From JBBITI01 sp963735055 (GTDB lineage Bacteria > Chloroflexota > Dehalococcoidia > Dehalococcoidales > UBA2162): DNA of 64,000 bases. Position 1 is the stretch's first letter. Every line of letters begins with the position of its first letter. A model generated the notes under the pieces. It was not told where the DNA came from, ran no database searches, and saw nothing but the letters and a program-made list of their open reading frames with translations. The stretch is taken from assembly GCA_963735055.1 (NCBI GenBank), contig CAVTJN010000019.1, forward strand, positions 248,001 to 312,000, given 5' to 3'. Below, piece by piece: positions 17,521 to 27,052 of this stretch. The translations under genes and the position numbers were made by a program.

Positions 17521-19395
17521 ATGGCAAAAGACAGGGTTGCGGTTTATCCAGGTAAATTCATCAGGGTCGAATTGACGGCCGGCAGAACCACCGAACAGGT
17601 CTTCGACCAGAAGACCATGAGGGAATATGTGGGGGGCACGGGCGTCGGGGCGAGGATTTTGTACGATGAGGTCAAACCTGGTGTGGCTTGGGACGATCCG
17701 GACAATAGAATCATATTTGCCACCGGCCCGCTGGCGGGGACGAGAGTAACCGGCTCGGGTACTTTCTCGGTGGTGACTAAGGGATGCCTCACCAACGGCG
17801 GGACGGCCACTCAGGCGAACGGCTATCTCGGAGCCTTCCTGAGATTCAATGGACTGGTGGGTGTGGTGGTGCAGGGAGCTTCCGATCACTGGGTCTATCT
17901 CTATGTTCACGACGGCGAGGCAGAAGTCAGGGATGCCCGGCATCTGCTCGGGAAGGACACCTGGGAGACTGAGGACGCCATCAAGAAAGAACTCGGCTTC
18001 GCCGAGAGGCAGATGAGTGTCTTCGGCATAGGTCCCGCCGGCGAGAACCTGGTGAAGTTCGCCGGTGTCGTCGGGGATAAGGGCCACGCCGCCGCCCACA
18101 ATGGGACCGGAGCCGTGATGGGTTCCAAGAAACTCAAGGCCATCGCAGTTGCCCGGGGCAATTCCAGCGTCGAAGTACACGATCGGGAGGCTCTCGCCTC
18201 ACTGGCGGCACAGATGAGCGAGTCTCTCCTGAGCACCCCGCAGGGGAAGTCCGCCTTCGACTGGGGTACCAGTATGGCCTTTCCCGGCATGCTTGCCAAC
18301 GGCAGCCTGCCGATAAAGAATATGAACACCAGCCTTTTCCCGGATTACGAGCAGTTCCTGGGTGAGAACTACCGCGTGAGCCCAGCCTTTGAGATCAAGC
18401 CAAGTCCGTGCTGGGCATGTCCGTCACATCATCTCCACATGATGAAGGTGGTGGAAGGACCCTATGCCGGCTACGAAGGCGAGGAACCCGAATACGAGTG
18501 CTGGTCCGAGCTTGGGCCGCTCATCATGAACCGTGATGTTGTGGGCGCTTTCGTGCTGAGCAACGATGTGGATAGACTTGGGTTCGACCTCAACGAGGCC
18601 GGCTGGCTCATCGCCTTCGTGATGGACTGCTACGACCGGGGAATAATCACCAGGAAAGATACCGACGGTCTGGAGATGACCTGGGGAAACGTCGAAGCGA
18701 CGCGGGCCATGCTTCGCAAGATCGCCACGCGGGAAGGTTTCGGCAACGTGCTGGCCGAGGGCATAAAGAGGGCAGCTGAGAAGATTGGAGGCGAAGCCCT
18801 CAAGCACGCCGTGTATATCCAGAAGGGTCACGCCCCGCGGGGGCACGACCACAGGGCCCGTTGGACCGAGATACTGGACTATGCCACTTCCAGCCAGGGC
18901 ACCATCGAAACTGGCCCGGTTAGCGGGGTACCTGCCGAATTCAGATTGCCGGGATTCACGGATCCTTTTTCCCCCGACCTGGTCCCGCTCATGGTTGCGA
19001 AATTCAAGCCTAAGCGCCAGTTTACGGATTGCCTGGGAGTCTGTAACATGAGAGTAAGCCAGGACTTCGCGTTGCTCTTGAAGGTTGTTAACGCGGCTAC
19101 GGGCTGGGACTTTGCTGCAGATGAAGCCATCGCCGTTGCCAACCGGGCCGTGAATTTGTTAAGGGCGTTCAATATCAGGCATGGGGTTGGTCTCGATGTA
19201 GAAATCCCATCCTCATGGTACGGCTCGGTGCCCGCGGACGGGCCGGCCAAAGGGAGGGATATCATGGCCCACTGGGATTATATGCTCGATGCCTACTACA
19301 AACATATGGGATGGGACAGGCAGTCCGGCAGACCCCTGCCGGAGACGCTTCACAACCTGGGACTTGTTAACGAGAGTGATGACCTCTGGAAATAG
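17521..19395 (+). CDS. Aldehyde:ferredoxin oxidoreductase family protein
   Basis: 624 residues with CCAGGAGGAG-type ribosome site. The N-terminal AOR domain has MREYVGGTGVGARILYDE, FATGPLAGTRVTGSGTFSVV and TNGGTATQANGYLGAFLRFN, binding the bis-pyranopterin tungsten cofactor. The [4Fe-4S] ligands are expected as C-x2-C-x3-C plus a distant C. Here residues 297-304 read CWACPSHH, so the third ligand position is His304, and the fourth is Cys508 in DCLGVCNM. The length is usual for the family. It probably oxidises aldehydes (or reduces acids) with ferredoxin; substrate unknown. The MoaD-type gene upstream supports cofactor assembly. Confidence 0.92.
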   Translation: MAKDRVAVYPGKFIRVELTAGRTTEQVFDQKTMREYVGGTGVGARILYDEVKPGVAWDDPDNRIIFATGPLAGTRVTGSGTFSVVTKGCLTNGGTATQANGYLGAFLRFNGLVGVVVQGASDHWVYLYVHDGEAEVRDARHLLGKDTWETEDAIKKELGFAERQMSVFGIGPAGENLVKFAGVVGDKGHAAAHNGTGAVMGSKKLKAIAVARGNSSVEVHDREALASLAAQMSESLLSTPQGKSAFDWGTSMAFPGMLANGSLPIKNMNTSLFPDYEQFLGENYRVSPAFEIKPSPCWACPSHHLHMMKVVEGPYAGYEGEEPEYECWSELGPLIMNRDVVGAFVLSNDVDRLGFDLNEAGWLIAFVMDCYDRGIITRKDTDGLEMTWGNVEATRAMLRKIATREGFGNVLAEGIKRAAEKIGGEALKHAVYIQKGHAPRGHDHRARWTEILDYATSSQGTIETGPVSGVPAEFRLPGFTDPFSPDLVPLMVAKFKPKRQFTDCLGVCNMRVSQDFALLLKVVNAATGWDFAADEAIAVANRAVNLLRAFNIRHGVGLDVEIPSSWYGSVPADGPAKGRDIMAHWDYMLDAYYKHMGWDRQSGRPLPETLHNLGLVNESDDLWK

Positions 19396-19688
19396 CTCGG
19401 AGACAACGATTCTCCTGAACGTCACATCGCGGTCCATTGTGCAACGAAAATCCAGCATTACACACGGGACGGGGCAACGGTATCGTCGTCGGACGAGTCC
19501 GCTCCGATCCGACGATGATCATCATGGAAATCTGGACAGGTAAGAGATGAGTCGCAAGCGAAACCATGGCCGAAGTAACGGGATACGGCGGCTATACGGG
19601 CTGGATTCCGATCGATGGGGCCGAGGCCGCACCGTTGCTCAAGGAGATCTAGGAAAACCTGTGAAGGTCGTAACGGAGGGTCGCCACC
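19396..19688. other. Intergenic region between AOR and sensor kinase
   Basis: About 290 bases. A short frame at 19566-19652 encodes a 28-residue peptide (MAEVTGYGGYTGWIPIDGAE then APLLKEI) with no family match and no clear ribosome site. A GTAACGGAGGG ribosome site for the kinase lies at the right end. Nothing else is recognised. Confidence 0.4.
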
Positions 19689-21300
19689 ATGGCCGGTAGA
19701 ACAGAAACGAAGTTGTTTCCATGGTGGTGGGGTTATCTGGTGGCCGTTGCCTCAGTAGCCATAGCCACCGGGTTGAAGTCCCTGGCGCAGCCCTCAATTA
19801 TCCCCGCCAATGTGCCGATCCTTTACTTCCTGGCCATCGTCCCCACGGCCATTTTCTTTGGTTTCGGTCCGTCTATTTTTGTCGCCATTCTCAGTGTCTT
19901 TGCATTCGACTACTATTTCATTCCGCCGCTTCACCAGTTCAATGTGCGCGATCCCGTGGAAGCCCCGATTGTGGCCATATTTCTCTTTACGGGTCTGACA
20001 GTCAGCTATCTGGCTTCGAATCTCCGGCGGAAGAACGCGGAAGCGTCCCGAGAAATCACGCGCCCGGAGACAGAGCGAAGCAGAGCTTTCGAGGTACCGC
20101 GGCCAGCTTGAGGACCTGGTGAGGCAACGGACCACCGAACTGGCAAAGAGCAACCTGGCCTTGAAGGAAGACATTGCGGCGCGAACGAAGGTTGAGGATG
20201 AGCTGCGCACGGCTAACGATAAGCTGCGTCAGAGCGAGGAGCGGTTTAAGAGGTCCGAGAATATCGCCCATCTTGGCACCTGGGAACTCGATGTAGGCAA
20301 CAACCGTCTTTCCTGGTCAGACGAGGTTTTCCGGATTTTCGGGCTCGAACCGCAGGAGTTCGGGGCGACGTACGAAGCCTTCCTCGAAGCGGTCCATCCC
20401 GACGATCGGGCTGCGGTTGACGCTGCCTATTCTGGTTCGATTCGTGAAGGAACGGACGGCTACGAGATCGACCACCGGATTGTGCAGAAATCCACCGGCG
20501 AAGTCCTGTACGTCCACGAGAAATGCGAGCACATCAAGGACAAGAGCGGCGCCATTGTCCGGTCTGTCGGCACGGTCCACGACGTCACCGAACGCAAACA
20601 GGCGGATCAGATCAAGGACGAGTTTATCGGTCTGGTGTCACACGAGTTGAAGACCCCGCTCACGGTGATCATCGGGGCTTTGGCTGTCGCCATGTCCGAG
20701 GAAATCGCGCCGGAGGACAAGCAGTCGCTACTGAACGATGCTGCCTGGGGTGCTGACAACATGGCCGACATAGTGGATAACCTGCTTGAGCTATCCAGAT
20801 GGCAATCAAAACGCCTTACTCTTAGAGCGGAACCGATCGACCTCGCACAGGTTATATCCGAAAGGATCGTTCAATCGTCGAAGAAAACTGACAAACACCG
20901 GCTGGTGGCAGATATTTCTGATGACCTGCCCGCGGTCAAAGCCGACCGGACCAGGCTCGAGCGCATACTGGAGAACCTCATCGATAATGCCATCAAGTAT
21001 TCCCCGGAAGGCGGGGAGGTAAGGGTTTCGGCCGAAGTGCAGCAGGGCAATATCGTGCTCGGCGTCAGCGACCAGGGAATAGGTATCGATGCCGCAGACC
21101 AGGTGAATCTTTTCCAGGCCTTCCACAGGTTGGAGACTGGCCCGTGGACCTCAATACAGGGAGTCGGACTGGGACTGGTTGTCTGCCGCCGGCTGGTAGA
21201 AGCACACGGCGGACGCATATGGGTTGAATCAGAGCGCGGCAGAGGCTCAACTTTCTGCTTCACACTCCCAGTAGAGAAGCGCGCCGGGTCTGGCAGTTAG
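19689..21300 (+). CDS. Sensor histidine kinase with DUF4118 and PAS domains (frame break near 20091)
   Basis: The N-terminal part (19689-20111 as read) is a DUF4118 sensor with four membrane helices (YFLAIVPTAIFFGFGPSIFV). The remainder is in the +1 frame: a coiled coil (QLEDLVRQRTTELAKSNLAL), a PAS domain with PAC (about 20260-20590), HisKA with VSHELKTPLTVIIGAL (His phosphosite), and HATPase_c with ENLIDNAIKYSPEGG, DQGIGI and GVGLGLVVCRRLVEAHGG. Removing one G at 20091 (TTC[G]AGG) joins them as RAFRYRGQLEDLV, giving one normal KdpD-like hybrid-architecture kinase of about 537 residues. No response regulator is adjacent, so the target is unknown. As written the membrane and kinase halves are separate. 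Confidence 0.85.
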
Positions 21301-21491
21301 TCTCCTCGCACGCTCGCAGGAACCGGCACGCGTTCCAGCTTCAAACCCATCTTCGGTATGGTGGCAGGAATCTTCTTTCTGGTGGCCGCACTCATCTCGA
21401 GGCTGCTGGTGCCGCCGGGCGAATTATTGCGGGGCCTGTAGTATAGTTGAGGCGTGTCCAACCGGGGCTAATGCGAAGGGAGGGTTGGTCA

Positions 21492-22613
21492 ATGAAACTC
21501 GACCGATCACCGGACGTCACGCGGCAGATGCTGTTCCAGGCAGGGATCGCGATCGACGGAGACAATCCCTGGGATATTAAGGTGCGCACCGGGGATTTTC
21601 ACCACAGAGTCCTGGCTCACGGATCCCTCGGGCTCGGCGAAGCTTACGTGGATGGCTGCTGGGATTGTGAGGCTCTTGATGAATTCTTCTTCCGGGTCGT
21701 CCGGGCGCAACTGGCGAATCGAGTAAGGAGGAACTGGAACGTGCTTTCTCAGGCACTGCTGGCCCGGGTTCTCAATATGCAGTCCCGAAAACGAGCCCTC
21801 CAGGTGGGAGAGCGACACTATGACCTCGGCAATGAATTGTTTGTCGGCATGCTGGACAAACGCATGACCTATAGTAGCGGCTACTGGAAAGACGCTCAAT
21901 CTCTGGATGAGGCGCAAGAAGACAAGCTGGAGTTGATTTGCCGGAAGGTCGGGCTTGAACCCGGGATGAAAGTCCTCGATATCGGTTGTGGCTGGGGCAG
22001 TTTCATGAAGTATGCTGCCGAAAAGTATGATGTCCGCGCCGTCGGGATCACGGTGTCCCGAGAACAGGTGGAGTTGGGACGGGCGATGTGTGCCGGACTT
22101 CCGGTCGATATCAGACTCCAGGACTATCGAGATGTCCACGAGGAATTCGACCGGGTGATTTCGGTCGGCATGATTGAGCACGTTGGCTACAAGAATTACC
22201 GTACGTATCTGGAGGTCGTGCGCCGCTGCCTGAAGGACGACGGCCTGTTCCTGCTGCATACTATCGGCGGAAACAGGTCGGTCAGATCCGTCGATCCGTG
22301 GATGAACCGGTACATCTTCCCCAACGGGATGCTCCCGTCCATCAAACAGTTGGGCGGGGCGATGGAAGGCCGGTTTGTCATGGAAGACTGGCACAACTTC
22401 AGTGCCGACTACGACAGGACACTGATGAGATGGCACGAGAACTTCGAGAAGAACTGGGGCGAGCTCAAGGCGCACTACGATGAGCGATTCCATAGAATGT
22501 GGCGTTACTATCTTCTCTCGTGCGCAGGAGCCTTCCGGGCCAGGGGGAATCAGTTGTGGCAGATAGTGCTTTCCAAGAATGGGGTGGTGGGCGGATACCG
22601 GTCCGTGCGCTGA
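21492..22613 (+). CDS. cfa: Cyclopropane-fatty-acyl-phospholipid synthase
   Basis: 374 residues from ATG 21492 with GGGAGGG upstream. The N-terminal lipid-binding part (DFHHRVLAHGSLGLGEAYVD, WDCEALDEFF) is followed by the SAM methyltransferase domain with VLDIGCGWGSFMKYAAEKY (about residue 165) and VISVGMIEHVGYKNY. Near the C-terminus are FPNGMLPSIKQLG and WHENFEKNW, typical of Cfa. It methylenates cis double bonds of membrane phospholipid acyl chains using SAM. Length matches the E. coli enzyme. It stands alone, with about 400 noncoding bases after it. Confidence 0.93.
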   Translation: MKLDRSPDVTRQMLFQAGIAIDGDNPWDIKVRTGDFHHRVLAHGSLGLGEAYVDGCWDCEALDEFFFRVVRAQLANRVRRNWNVLSQALLARVLNMQSRKRALQVGERHYDLGNELFVGMLDKRMTYSSGYWKDAQSLDEAQEDKLELICRKVGLEPGMKVLDIGCGWGSFMKYAAEKYDVRAVGITVSREQVELGRAMCAGLPVDIRLQDYRDVHEEFDRVISVGMIEHVGYKNYRTYLEVVRRCLKDDGLFLLHTIGGNRSVRSVDPWMNRYIFPNGMLPSIKQLGGAMEGRFVMEDWHNFSADYDRTLMRWHENFEKNWGELKAHYDERFHRMWRYYLLSCAGAFRARGNQLWQIVLSKNGVVGGYRSVR

Positions 22614-23011
22614 CGTCAAACCGAAGACAGCACGGGTAAGGGTCGCAAAGTTGAAACCAATACGCGGATCTCTGAGCAACAGACACTATGACCGGATCGT
22701 GGCGGCTCCCTACCGATGATCGATTCCAGACGGTGTCGCTCAGGGGCATCGTCGGTTTGACATTCAATTGATGGAGTGCTACAAACAGGGCGCGGGTAGT
22801 ACATATACGCATACACTGGTCAGAATCGCCAATCCGAGCTGGATAAGCTGAGGCCAAACTGCCTTGTTCGTCGGGCTTGATCACCATTGACCCTGTGGAC
22901 GGGTTGACCTATGGGCTACTGAACTTGGAGTAGTCGTGACACGAGAGCCTGAGTTCGCACAATGGTCGTGGCGATGGAGTTGTTGAAATCTGCGAGTATT
23001 AGGGAGGACCG
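22614..23011. other. Noncoding interval after cfa
   Basis: About 400 bases without a supported gene, terminator or repeat. The right end holds AGGGAGGACC, the ribosome site of the sulfatase-like gene. Confidence 0.4.
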
Positions 23012-24415
23012 GTGAACGTAATCTGGATAGTGTCTGACACGGTAAGGCGAAAGGACGTCGGCGTCTATGGAAACACCAAGGTACGCACGCCTTCTATAGA
23101 TGCCCTGGCTGCCAAGTCGATGCGGTTTGATCGCCACTACGGCGCCTCGTTTCCCACGATGCCGACTCGAGCTGACTTCATGACTGGCCGTTGGACGATG
23201 TCGTTCATGCAGTGGACGCCCATACCGCCAGGAGAGGTGTTGCTGGCAGAATTGCTTAGAGAAGCCGGCGTTACCACGGCAGGGATCGTGGATACACCCT
23301 TCTTCATTCGTGACGGCATGAATTATGACAAGGGTTTTACGACTTTTTACGAAATACCGGACCACTATTTCGTCGCCAAGGGAGGATACAACCCTCCAGG
23401 CAGCCCATACAGGAAACTGCTCGAAAGACGTCCCCAGCACCCGCTTGATCTGGAGTGTTTTGCTCCAAAGACGTTCAACAAAGCGATGGAATGGCTGGCA
23501 CTCAACAACAAAGAGCACTTCTTTCTCTACCTCGATACCTGGGACCCCCATGAACCTTGGAACGCACCAGAGTACTACACCGAACCCTATTGGCCTGGTT
23601 ACGACGGCGAACAGATCATGCCCTTCTACCGACACTTGAAGGAAGTGCCCGGGTTCACTGAAGAGAAGTTGAGGAAGGCCCATGCGGCCTACTGTGGCGA
23701 AATAAGCATGGTTGATGCCTGGATCGGCAACCTGCTGAGACAAGTCGAGTATATGGGGCTGATGGAAAACACCGCCATCATTTTCACCACCGATCACGGT
23801 TTCTACTTCGGAGAACATGGCATTTTCGGGAAGATGGTCTTTGCACCGGATCCAAAAGAGGCGGCCGGGCCGACCAAGTATGGACGCTCGCCGGGATCCT
23901 GGGCGCGGTCGCCGCTGTATGAAGAAAATGTGGCGATTCCGCTAACGATCTACGTCCCCGGAATGAAACCCGGGGCTTATCACGGGCTGACGTCGGCGGT
24001 TGATCTCATGCCGACGGTACTTGATCTTTTCGAGCAGTCCATACCATCCCGGGTTGAGGGTAGATCGCTGTTGGCGGCGGTGAAAAACCCCGCTCTGCCC
24101 GGCCGTGACTTCGTGGTCAGTTCGTGCCCTTTCATCAATGCGGGGGACACGGACCAGCTGGTGGACCACCTGTTGAGAAAATGCGTTACCCCCTCAATGG
24201 CGACCATCACGACCGAAAGGTGGTCATTACTTCACGACTGCGAGCCGGGTGGATCGGAGTTATATGATTTGTCGGCTGACGCTAACCAGGAGAAGAATGT
24301 AATCGGCAAGAACATGGACGTGGCTCGTGAGTTACACCAGTTGGAGCTGAAGTTCATGCGGGAAACGAACGTCCCGAAACGACTACTCGAGCCGCGGCTT
24401 GACCTTCGAATGTAG
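23012..24415 (+). CDS. Sulfatase-fold hydrolase with Thr at the nucleophile position
   Basis: 467 residues from GTG 23012 after AGGGAGG. It has the alkaline-phosphatase/sulfatase fold: N-terminal NVIWIVSDTVRRKDVGVYG (metal Asp9), the active-site stretch PTMPTRADFMTGR (residues 48-60), LDTWDPHEPW, and IIFTTDHGFYFGEHG (metal Asp/His). In sulfatases the motif is (C/S)-x-P-x-R-x3-LTG, with Cys/Ser converted to formylglycine. Here the corresponding residue is Thr49 (T-M-P-T-R). A Thr cannot become formylglycine, so a phosphodiesterase- or phosphonate-hydrolase-like mechanism is more likely than sulfate ester hydrolysis; this is inference. No signal peptide, so it is probably cytoplasmic. Confidence 0.88.
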   Translation: MNVIWIVSDTVRRKDVGVYGNTKVRTPSIDALAAKSMRFDRHYGASFPTMPTRADFMTGRWTMSFMQWTPIPPGEVLLAELLREAGVTTAGIVDTPFFIRDGMNYDKGFTTFYEIPDHYFVAKGGYNPPGSPYRKLLERRPQHPLDLECFAPKTFNKAMEWLALNNKEHFFLYLDTWDPHEPWNAPEYYTEPYWPGYDGEQIMPFYRHLKEVPGFTEEKLRKAHAAYCGEISMVDAWIGNLLRQVEYMGLMENTAIIFTTDHGFYFGEHGIFGKMVFAPDPKEAAGPTKYGRSPGSWARSPLYEENVAIPLTIYVPGMKPGAYHGLTSAVDLMPTVLDLFEQSIPSRVEGRSLLAAVKNPALPGRDFVVSSCPFINAGDTDQLVDHLLRKCVTPSMATITTERWSLLHDCEPGGSELYDLSADANQEKNVIGKNMDVARELHQLELKFMRETNVPKRLLEPRLDLRM

Positions 24416-24428
24416 TGACCGTACTCTG

Positions 24429-24505
24429 GAGAGCTTATTCCTTGGATTAGCGGTGAGGTACTGTGAGTGCCCCACCACTAATCCAAGGGACCTATCTGAG
24501 CTCTC
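24429..24505 (+). repeat. Nested inverted repeat (possible terminator or structured RNA)
   Basis: Outer arms GAGAGCT/AGCTCTC enclose perfect 11-base inner arms CCTTGGATTAG/CTAATCCAAGG around a 27-base centre that can pair further (GGTG/CACC). It begins 14 bases after the stop of the sulfatase-like gene. No T-run follows, so it may be a processed 3' structure or a small palindromic element. Confidence 0.65.
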
Positions 24506-24700
24506 AGGCACTGTTTTGTCTGAACCACCCCACCCCCGCATCAATTGTCTTTTCCAGCGGCGTTTGCGGCATGCCCAGATCGCTGACCGCCTTGGAGCAG
24601 TCATAATAGGAGCGTTGGCAGGAGAACCTGGCGGCGCCTGAAACGGCCTACTGCTATCAGCATCTTTGCCGGAGACCAGATCCCGGATCATCTGTGGTAC

Positions 24701-24943
24701 TCAGTCAGGTCCTGGAGCAGCGTCGCCCCGCACTATTCGCTGCGCCTCCTCGGCAAGTTCCCGCGGCACCAGGATCTTGACCGCTCCCAGTCCATCTGCA
24801 ATCAATCCGTGGATTGTCCCCAGACTCTCCGACTTCAAGAGCACCGGAATGCCCTCGCTCTCCAGGTGCGTCTTCATGATGTACGCGGTCATTTCTCCCT
24901 GGACCGTTTCGATGACGACAAGGTCTGATTGTCTCCCGGGCAT
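24701..24943 (-). CDS. DUF2007 domain protein (putative signal-transducing protein)
   Basis: 80 residues: LVVIETVQGEMTAYIMKTHL, then ESEGIPVLLKSES and AVKILVPRELAEEAQRIV. This is the compact DUF2007 fold, found alone or attached to zinc ribbons and thought, from its similarity to GlnB-like folds, to act in signalling. The last dozen residues are a short Gly/Pro/Asp tail. It is monocistronic, convergent with the sulfatase gene, and has no close neighbours on its strand. Confidence 0.75.
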   Translation of the reverse strand: MPGRQSDLVVIETVQGEMTAYIMKTHLESEGIPVLLKSESLGTIHGLIADGLGAVKILVPRELAEEAQRIVRGDAAPGPD

Positions 24944-25251
24944 GGTCGGCCTCCATTGACGATTGAGTCTCCCTGGCGGCGATTCTAGTGCTTGCCGGAG
25001 CGGGTGTCAACGGCGAGTCCAATCTGTCCGCTCCCCGCTGAAGACGTGATTGTGGCTTAAGCCCGGGACAGGAGCGACCAGGAGAGAGATGACATGCTCC
25101 AGGGCCGGTTCTGGCCACAAAGCGAACGACTATAATTCATAAAGATGCCGGGAACTCCGGAGTTCGTGAAACTCACACAATACCCGGAGGCAGATATCGT
25201 ACAGTCAGCGAGGTGCCCGGCCCACTTGTTGGCGGCATGACGGGAGGTAAG

Positions 25252-25467
25252 ATGAAGGTTAAGGTAGATCGAGAACTGTGCATCGGATTGGGCAATTGTG
25301 TTGCCGTTGCCTCGTCTGTGTTTGCGTTGGACGAGGAAAACAAAGCGGTGGCCACTAACCTGTCCTCAGTAAGCGAAAAGAAGCTGCTTGAAGCGGCCGA
25401 AAGCTGTCCCCAGGATGCCATTATTGTCGAAGATGACACCGGGCGGCAGTTGTATCCTTATGTTTGA
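25252..25467 (+). CDS. Ferredoxin, single-cluster type
   Basis: 71 residues from ATG 25252 (GGGAGGTAAG upstream). Residues are MKVKVDRELCIGLGNCVAVA, VFALDEENKAV and a late ESCPQDAIIVED. The ligand pattern is C-x5-C ... CP, so the central Cys of the usual C-x2-C-x2-C is Gly. This is the pattern of small [3Fe-4S] or site-differentiated [4Fe-4S] ferredoxins that often serve P450s or AOR-type enzymes. It is a cytoplasmic electron carrier; the AOR at 17521 is one possible partner, but it is 6 kb away. Confidence 0.85.
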   Translation: MKVKVDRELCIGLGNCVAVASSVFALDEENKAVATNLSSVSEKKLLEAAESCPQDAIIVEDDTGRQLYPYV

Positions 25468-25994
25468 TGAGCCCCCTGTAGTTCGGTCACGAAGGCCCGT
25501 GACGGAGGTGTGAGTCCCGGGTTTGAGTCCCGCCGCAGGGTCTTAACTAAACGATTGCCGAAGCTCTCGGAGTTCAATTTGGCAGATGAGCGTATTGATG
25601 CCAGTACCCGATCAGGTCATAGGGTTACCCGGGTCTTCGGAGCCCACCCCTGCGCCAGTCGTAACGTGAGGTTTGCGGTCCCGGAGAAGCGTCTCACCTT
25701 TCACCGGCCAGGAAACACCGAAGGCAACCACCGCCAGTGACTCCAGCCAGAAAGTGGGGTCGGGGAGGCACAATATCTGCGAGAACGTCATCATGCGGCG
25801 CCGGCAGAATGACACAAAACCGTAACTATAGCGGCTTCGATTTCATAACTATGTGATGGGTCCGGGTGTACCATGGATGGAGGTCAATTGAAAGGCAGTC
25901 CACTGGTTCGATCCCGGGAAAGGAGGACGGCATGTAAGACGATAACCGATAACCGTTGAATCGTGGACCCATGGCAAAATAAGAGGAGGATACT
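25468..25994. other. Noncoding interval before GYD gene
   Basis: About 530 bases without a convincing gene. A short hairpin (GTCACG..CGTGAC) lies at 25486-25503. A T-arm-like GGTTCGATCCC near 25905 is not part of a foldable tRNA. GAGGAGG at the right end serves the GYD gene. Confidence 0.4.
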
Positions 25995-26288
25995 TTGGCA
26001 ACTTACATCAATCTTGTCAGCTGGACAGACCAGGGAATAAAGGGTATCAAGGACGCCCCTCAGCGGATAGATGCCTTCAGAAAGACAGTCGAGGCTGCCG
26101 GTGGGAAATTGACCGGTTTCTACCTTACGATGGGCCGGTACGACATCGTGACCATTGTCGATGCTCCGAACGATGAGGCGATCGCAAATATCGCACTTAG
26201 CACGGGAAGCAAGGGGAACGTGCGCACTGAGACCTTGAAGGCATTTAGTGACGATCAATTCCGTAACATCGTGACCAAGTTGCAGTAG
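25995..26288 (+). CDS. GYD domain protein
   Basis: 97 residues from TTG 25995 with GAGGAGG upstream. It is a single GYD domain: YINLVSWTDQGIKGIKDAP, GGKLTGFYLTMGRYDIVTIV and DAPNDEAIANIALSTGSKGN. The GYD family has a ferredoxin-like dimeric alpha/beta fold related to stress-responsive barrel proteins; its function is unknown. It is convergent with the thioredoxin-like gene at 26372 and has no operon partner. Confidence 0.85.
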   Translation: MATYINLVSWTDQGIKGIKDAPQRIDAFRKTVEAAGGKLTGFYLTMGRYDIVTIVDAPNDEAIANIALSTGSKGNVRTETLKAFSDDQFRNIVTKLQ

Positions 26289-26371
26289 GTCTGGCGCTAA
26301 CAACTAGTTGGGGGATACGGCCCGGAGCGAAAGAAGAGCCCCCCGGCATGGCAGCGACCCGGCAATTCGCC

Positions 26372-27028
26372 TTACGGGAGGATCTTGCTCAATTGGCTTT
26401 CGATGGCCTCTTTGTTCGGGAAGGCGCCGATTACTTTGTGTCGAATTATGCCGTTCCGGTCGATGAAGAAGGTGGTCGGTATGGCGGTGATGCTATAGGC
26501 GGTGGTCACCTTCCGGTCGGTGTCAAGCAACACCGGCAGGGACAGGTTGTTATCCGCCAGGTACTTGCCGGCGGTCGCGGCGCTTTCACCGACGTCAATC
26601 GCGTACAACACCAGTCCCTTCGCCGTTTGGCCATCGTATATTTGTTGCAGGTAAGGCATTTCGATCTTGCACGGACCGCACCAGGTGGCCCAGAAGTTGA
26701 TAAGCACCGGACTACCGCGCAGGCCTTCCAGCGAGATGTTGTCCCCGGCTAGATTCTGAAGCTGGAAGTTCGGTGCCCGGTTGCCAATCTGGACACCTAC
26801 CGGGATTGTATTAGAGGGGGATGGCGGCCTGGTGGTAGTGGGCGACGGCGGAATGGTGGTCGTCGGTGTGACCGGGACCGTGGTCGGTGGCGGACTGGAG
26901 GTGGGGCGGGAGATCGTTGGCGTCAGCGGAGTTCCCGCCCCGGTAGCCGGTGTCGCCGGGGACCCGCAACTGACCGCCGGCAGGGCGAAAACCAGTATTG
27001 CGGCCATGGACCTGATCAATCTACTCAT
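26372..27028 (-). CDS. TlpA/ResA-like thioredoxin lipoprotein
   Basis: 218 residues. The signal peptide ends in a lipobox (AVSC, Cys about 21), followed by a Pro/Thr-rich linker (about 22-75) and a TlpA/ResA domain with INFWATWCGPCKIEMPYLQQ (active site C-G-P-C), a VLLDTDRKVTTAYSI segment and the cis-Pro loop AIPTTFFIDRNG. It is probably anchored outside the membrane as a thiol-disulfide reductase. It lies 24 bases after ccdA on the same strand, so CcdA very likely supplies its electrons. The domain aligns closely with the C-terminal domain of 29646-30857, where the first Cys is TGA. Confidence 0.92.
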   Translation of the reverse strand: MSRLIRSMAAILVFALPAVSCGSPATPATGAGTPLTPTISRPTSSPPPTTVPVTPTTTIPPSPTTTRPPSPSNTIPVGVQIGNRAPNFQLQNLAGDNISLEGLRGSPVLINFWATWCGPCKIEMPYLQQIYDGQTAKGLVLYAIDVGESAATAGKYLADNNLSLPVLLDTDRKVTTAYSITAIPTTFFIDRNGIIRHKVIGAFPNKEAIESQLSKILP

Positions 27029-27052
27029 CTGAGTACCTGGTTCTATATTAAG

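Noticed and set aside
22916..23818. 300-residue frame opposite the sulfatase-like gene
   Set aside because: Antisense shadow of a gene with conserved metal and active-site motifs.
25480..25545. Possible riboswitch near GGAGGTGTGAGTCCCGG
   Set aside because: Only a short hairpin forms; no known riboswitch consensus is present.
25895..25925. tRNA-like T-arm (GGTTCGATCCC)
   Set aside because: No acceptor, D or anticodon stems can be paired around it.
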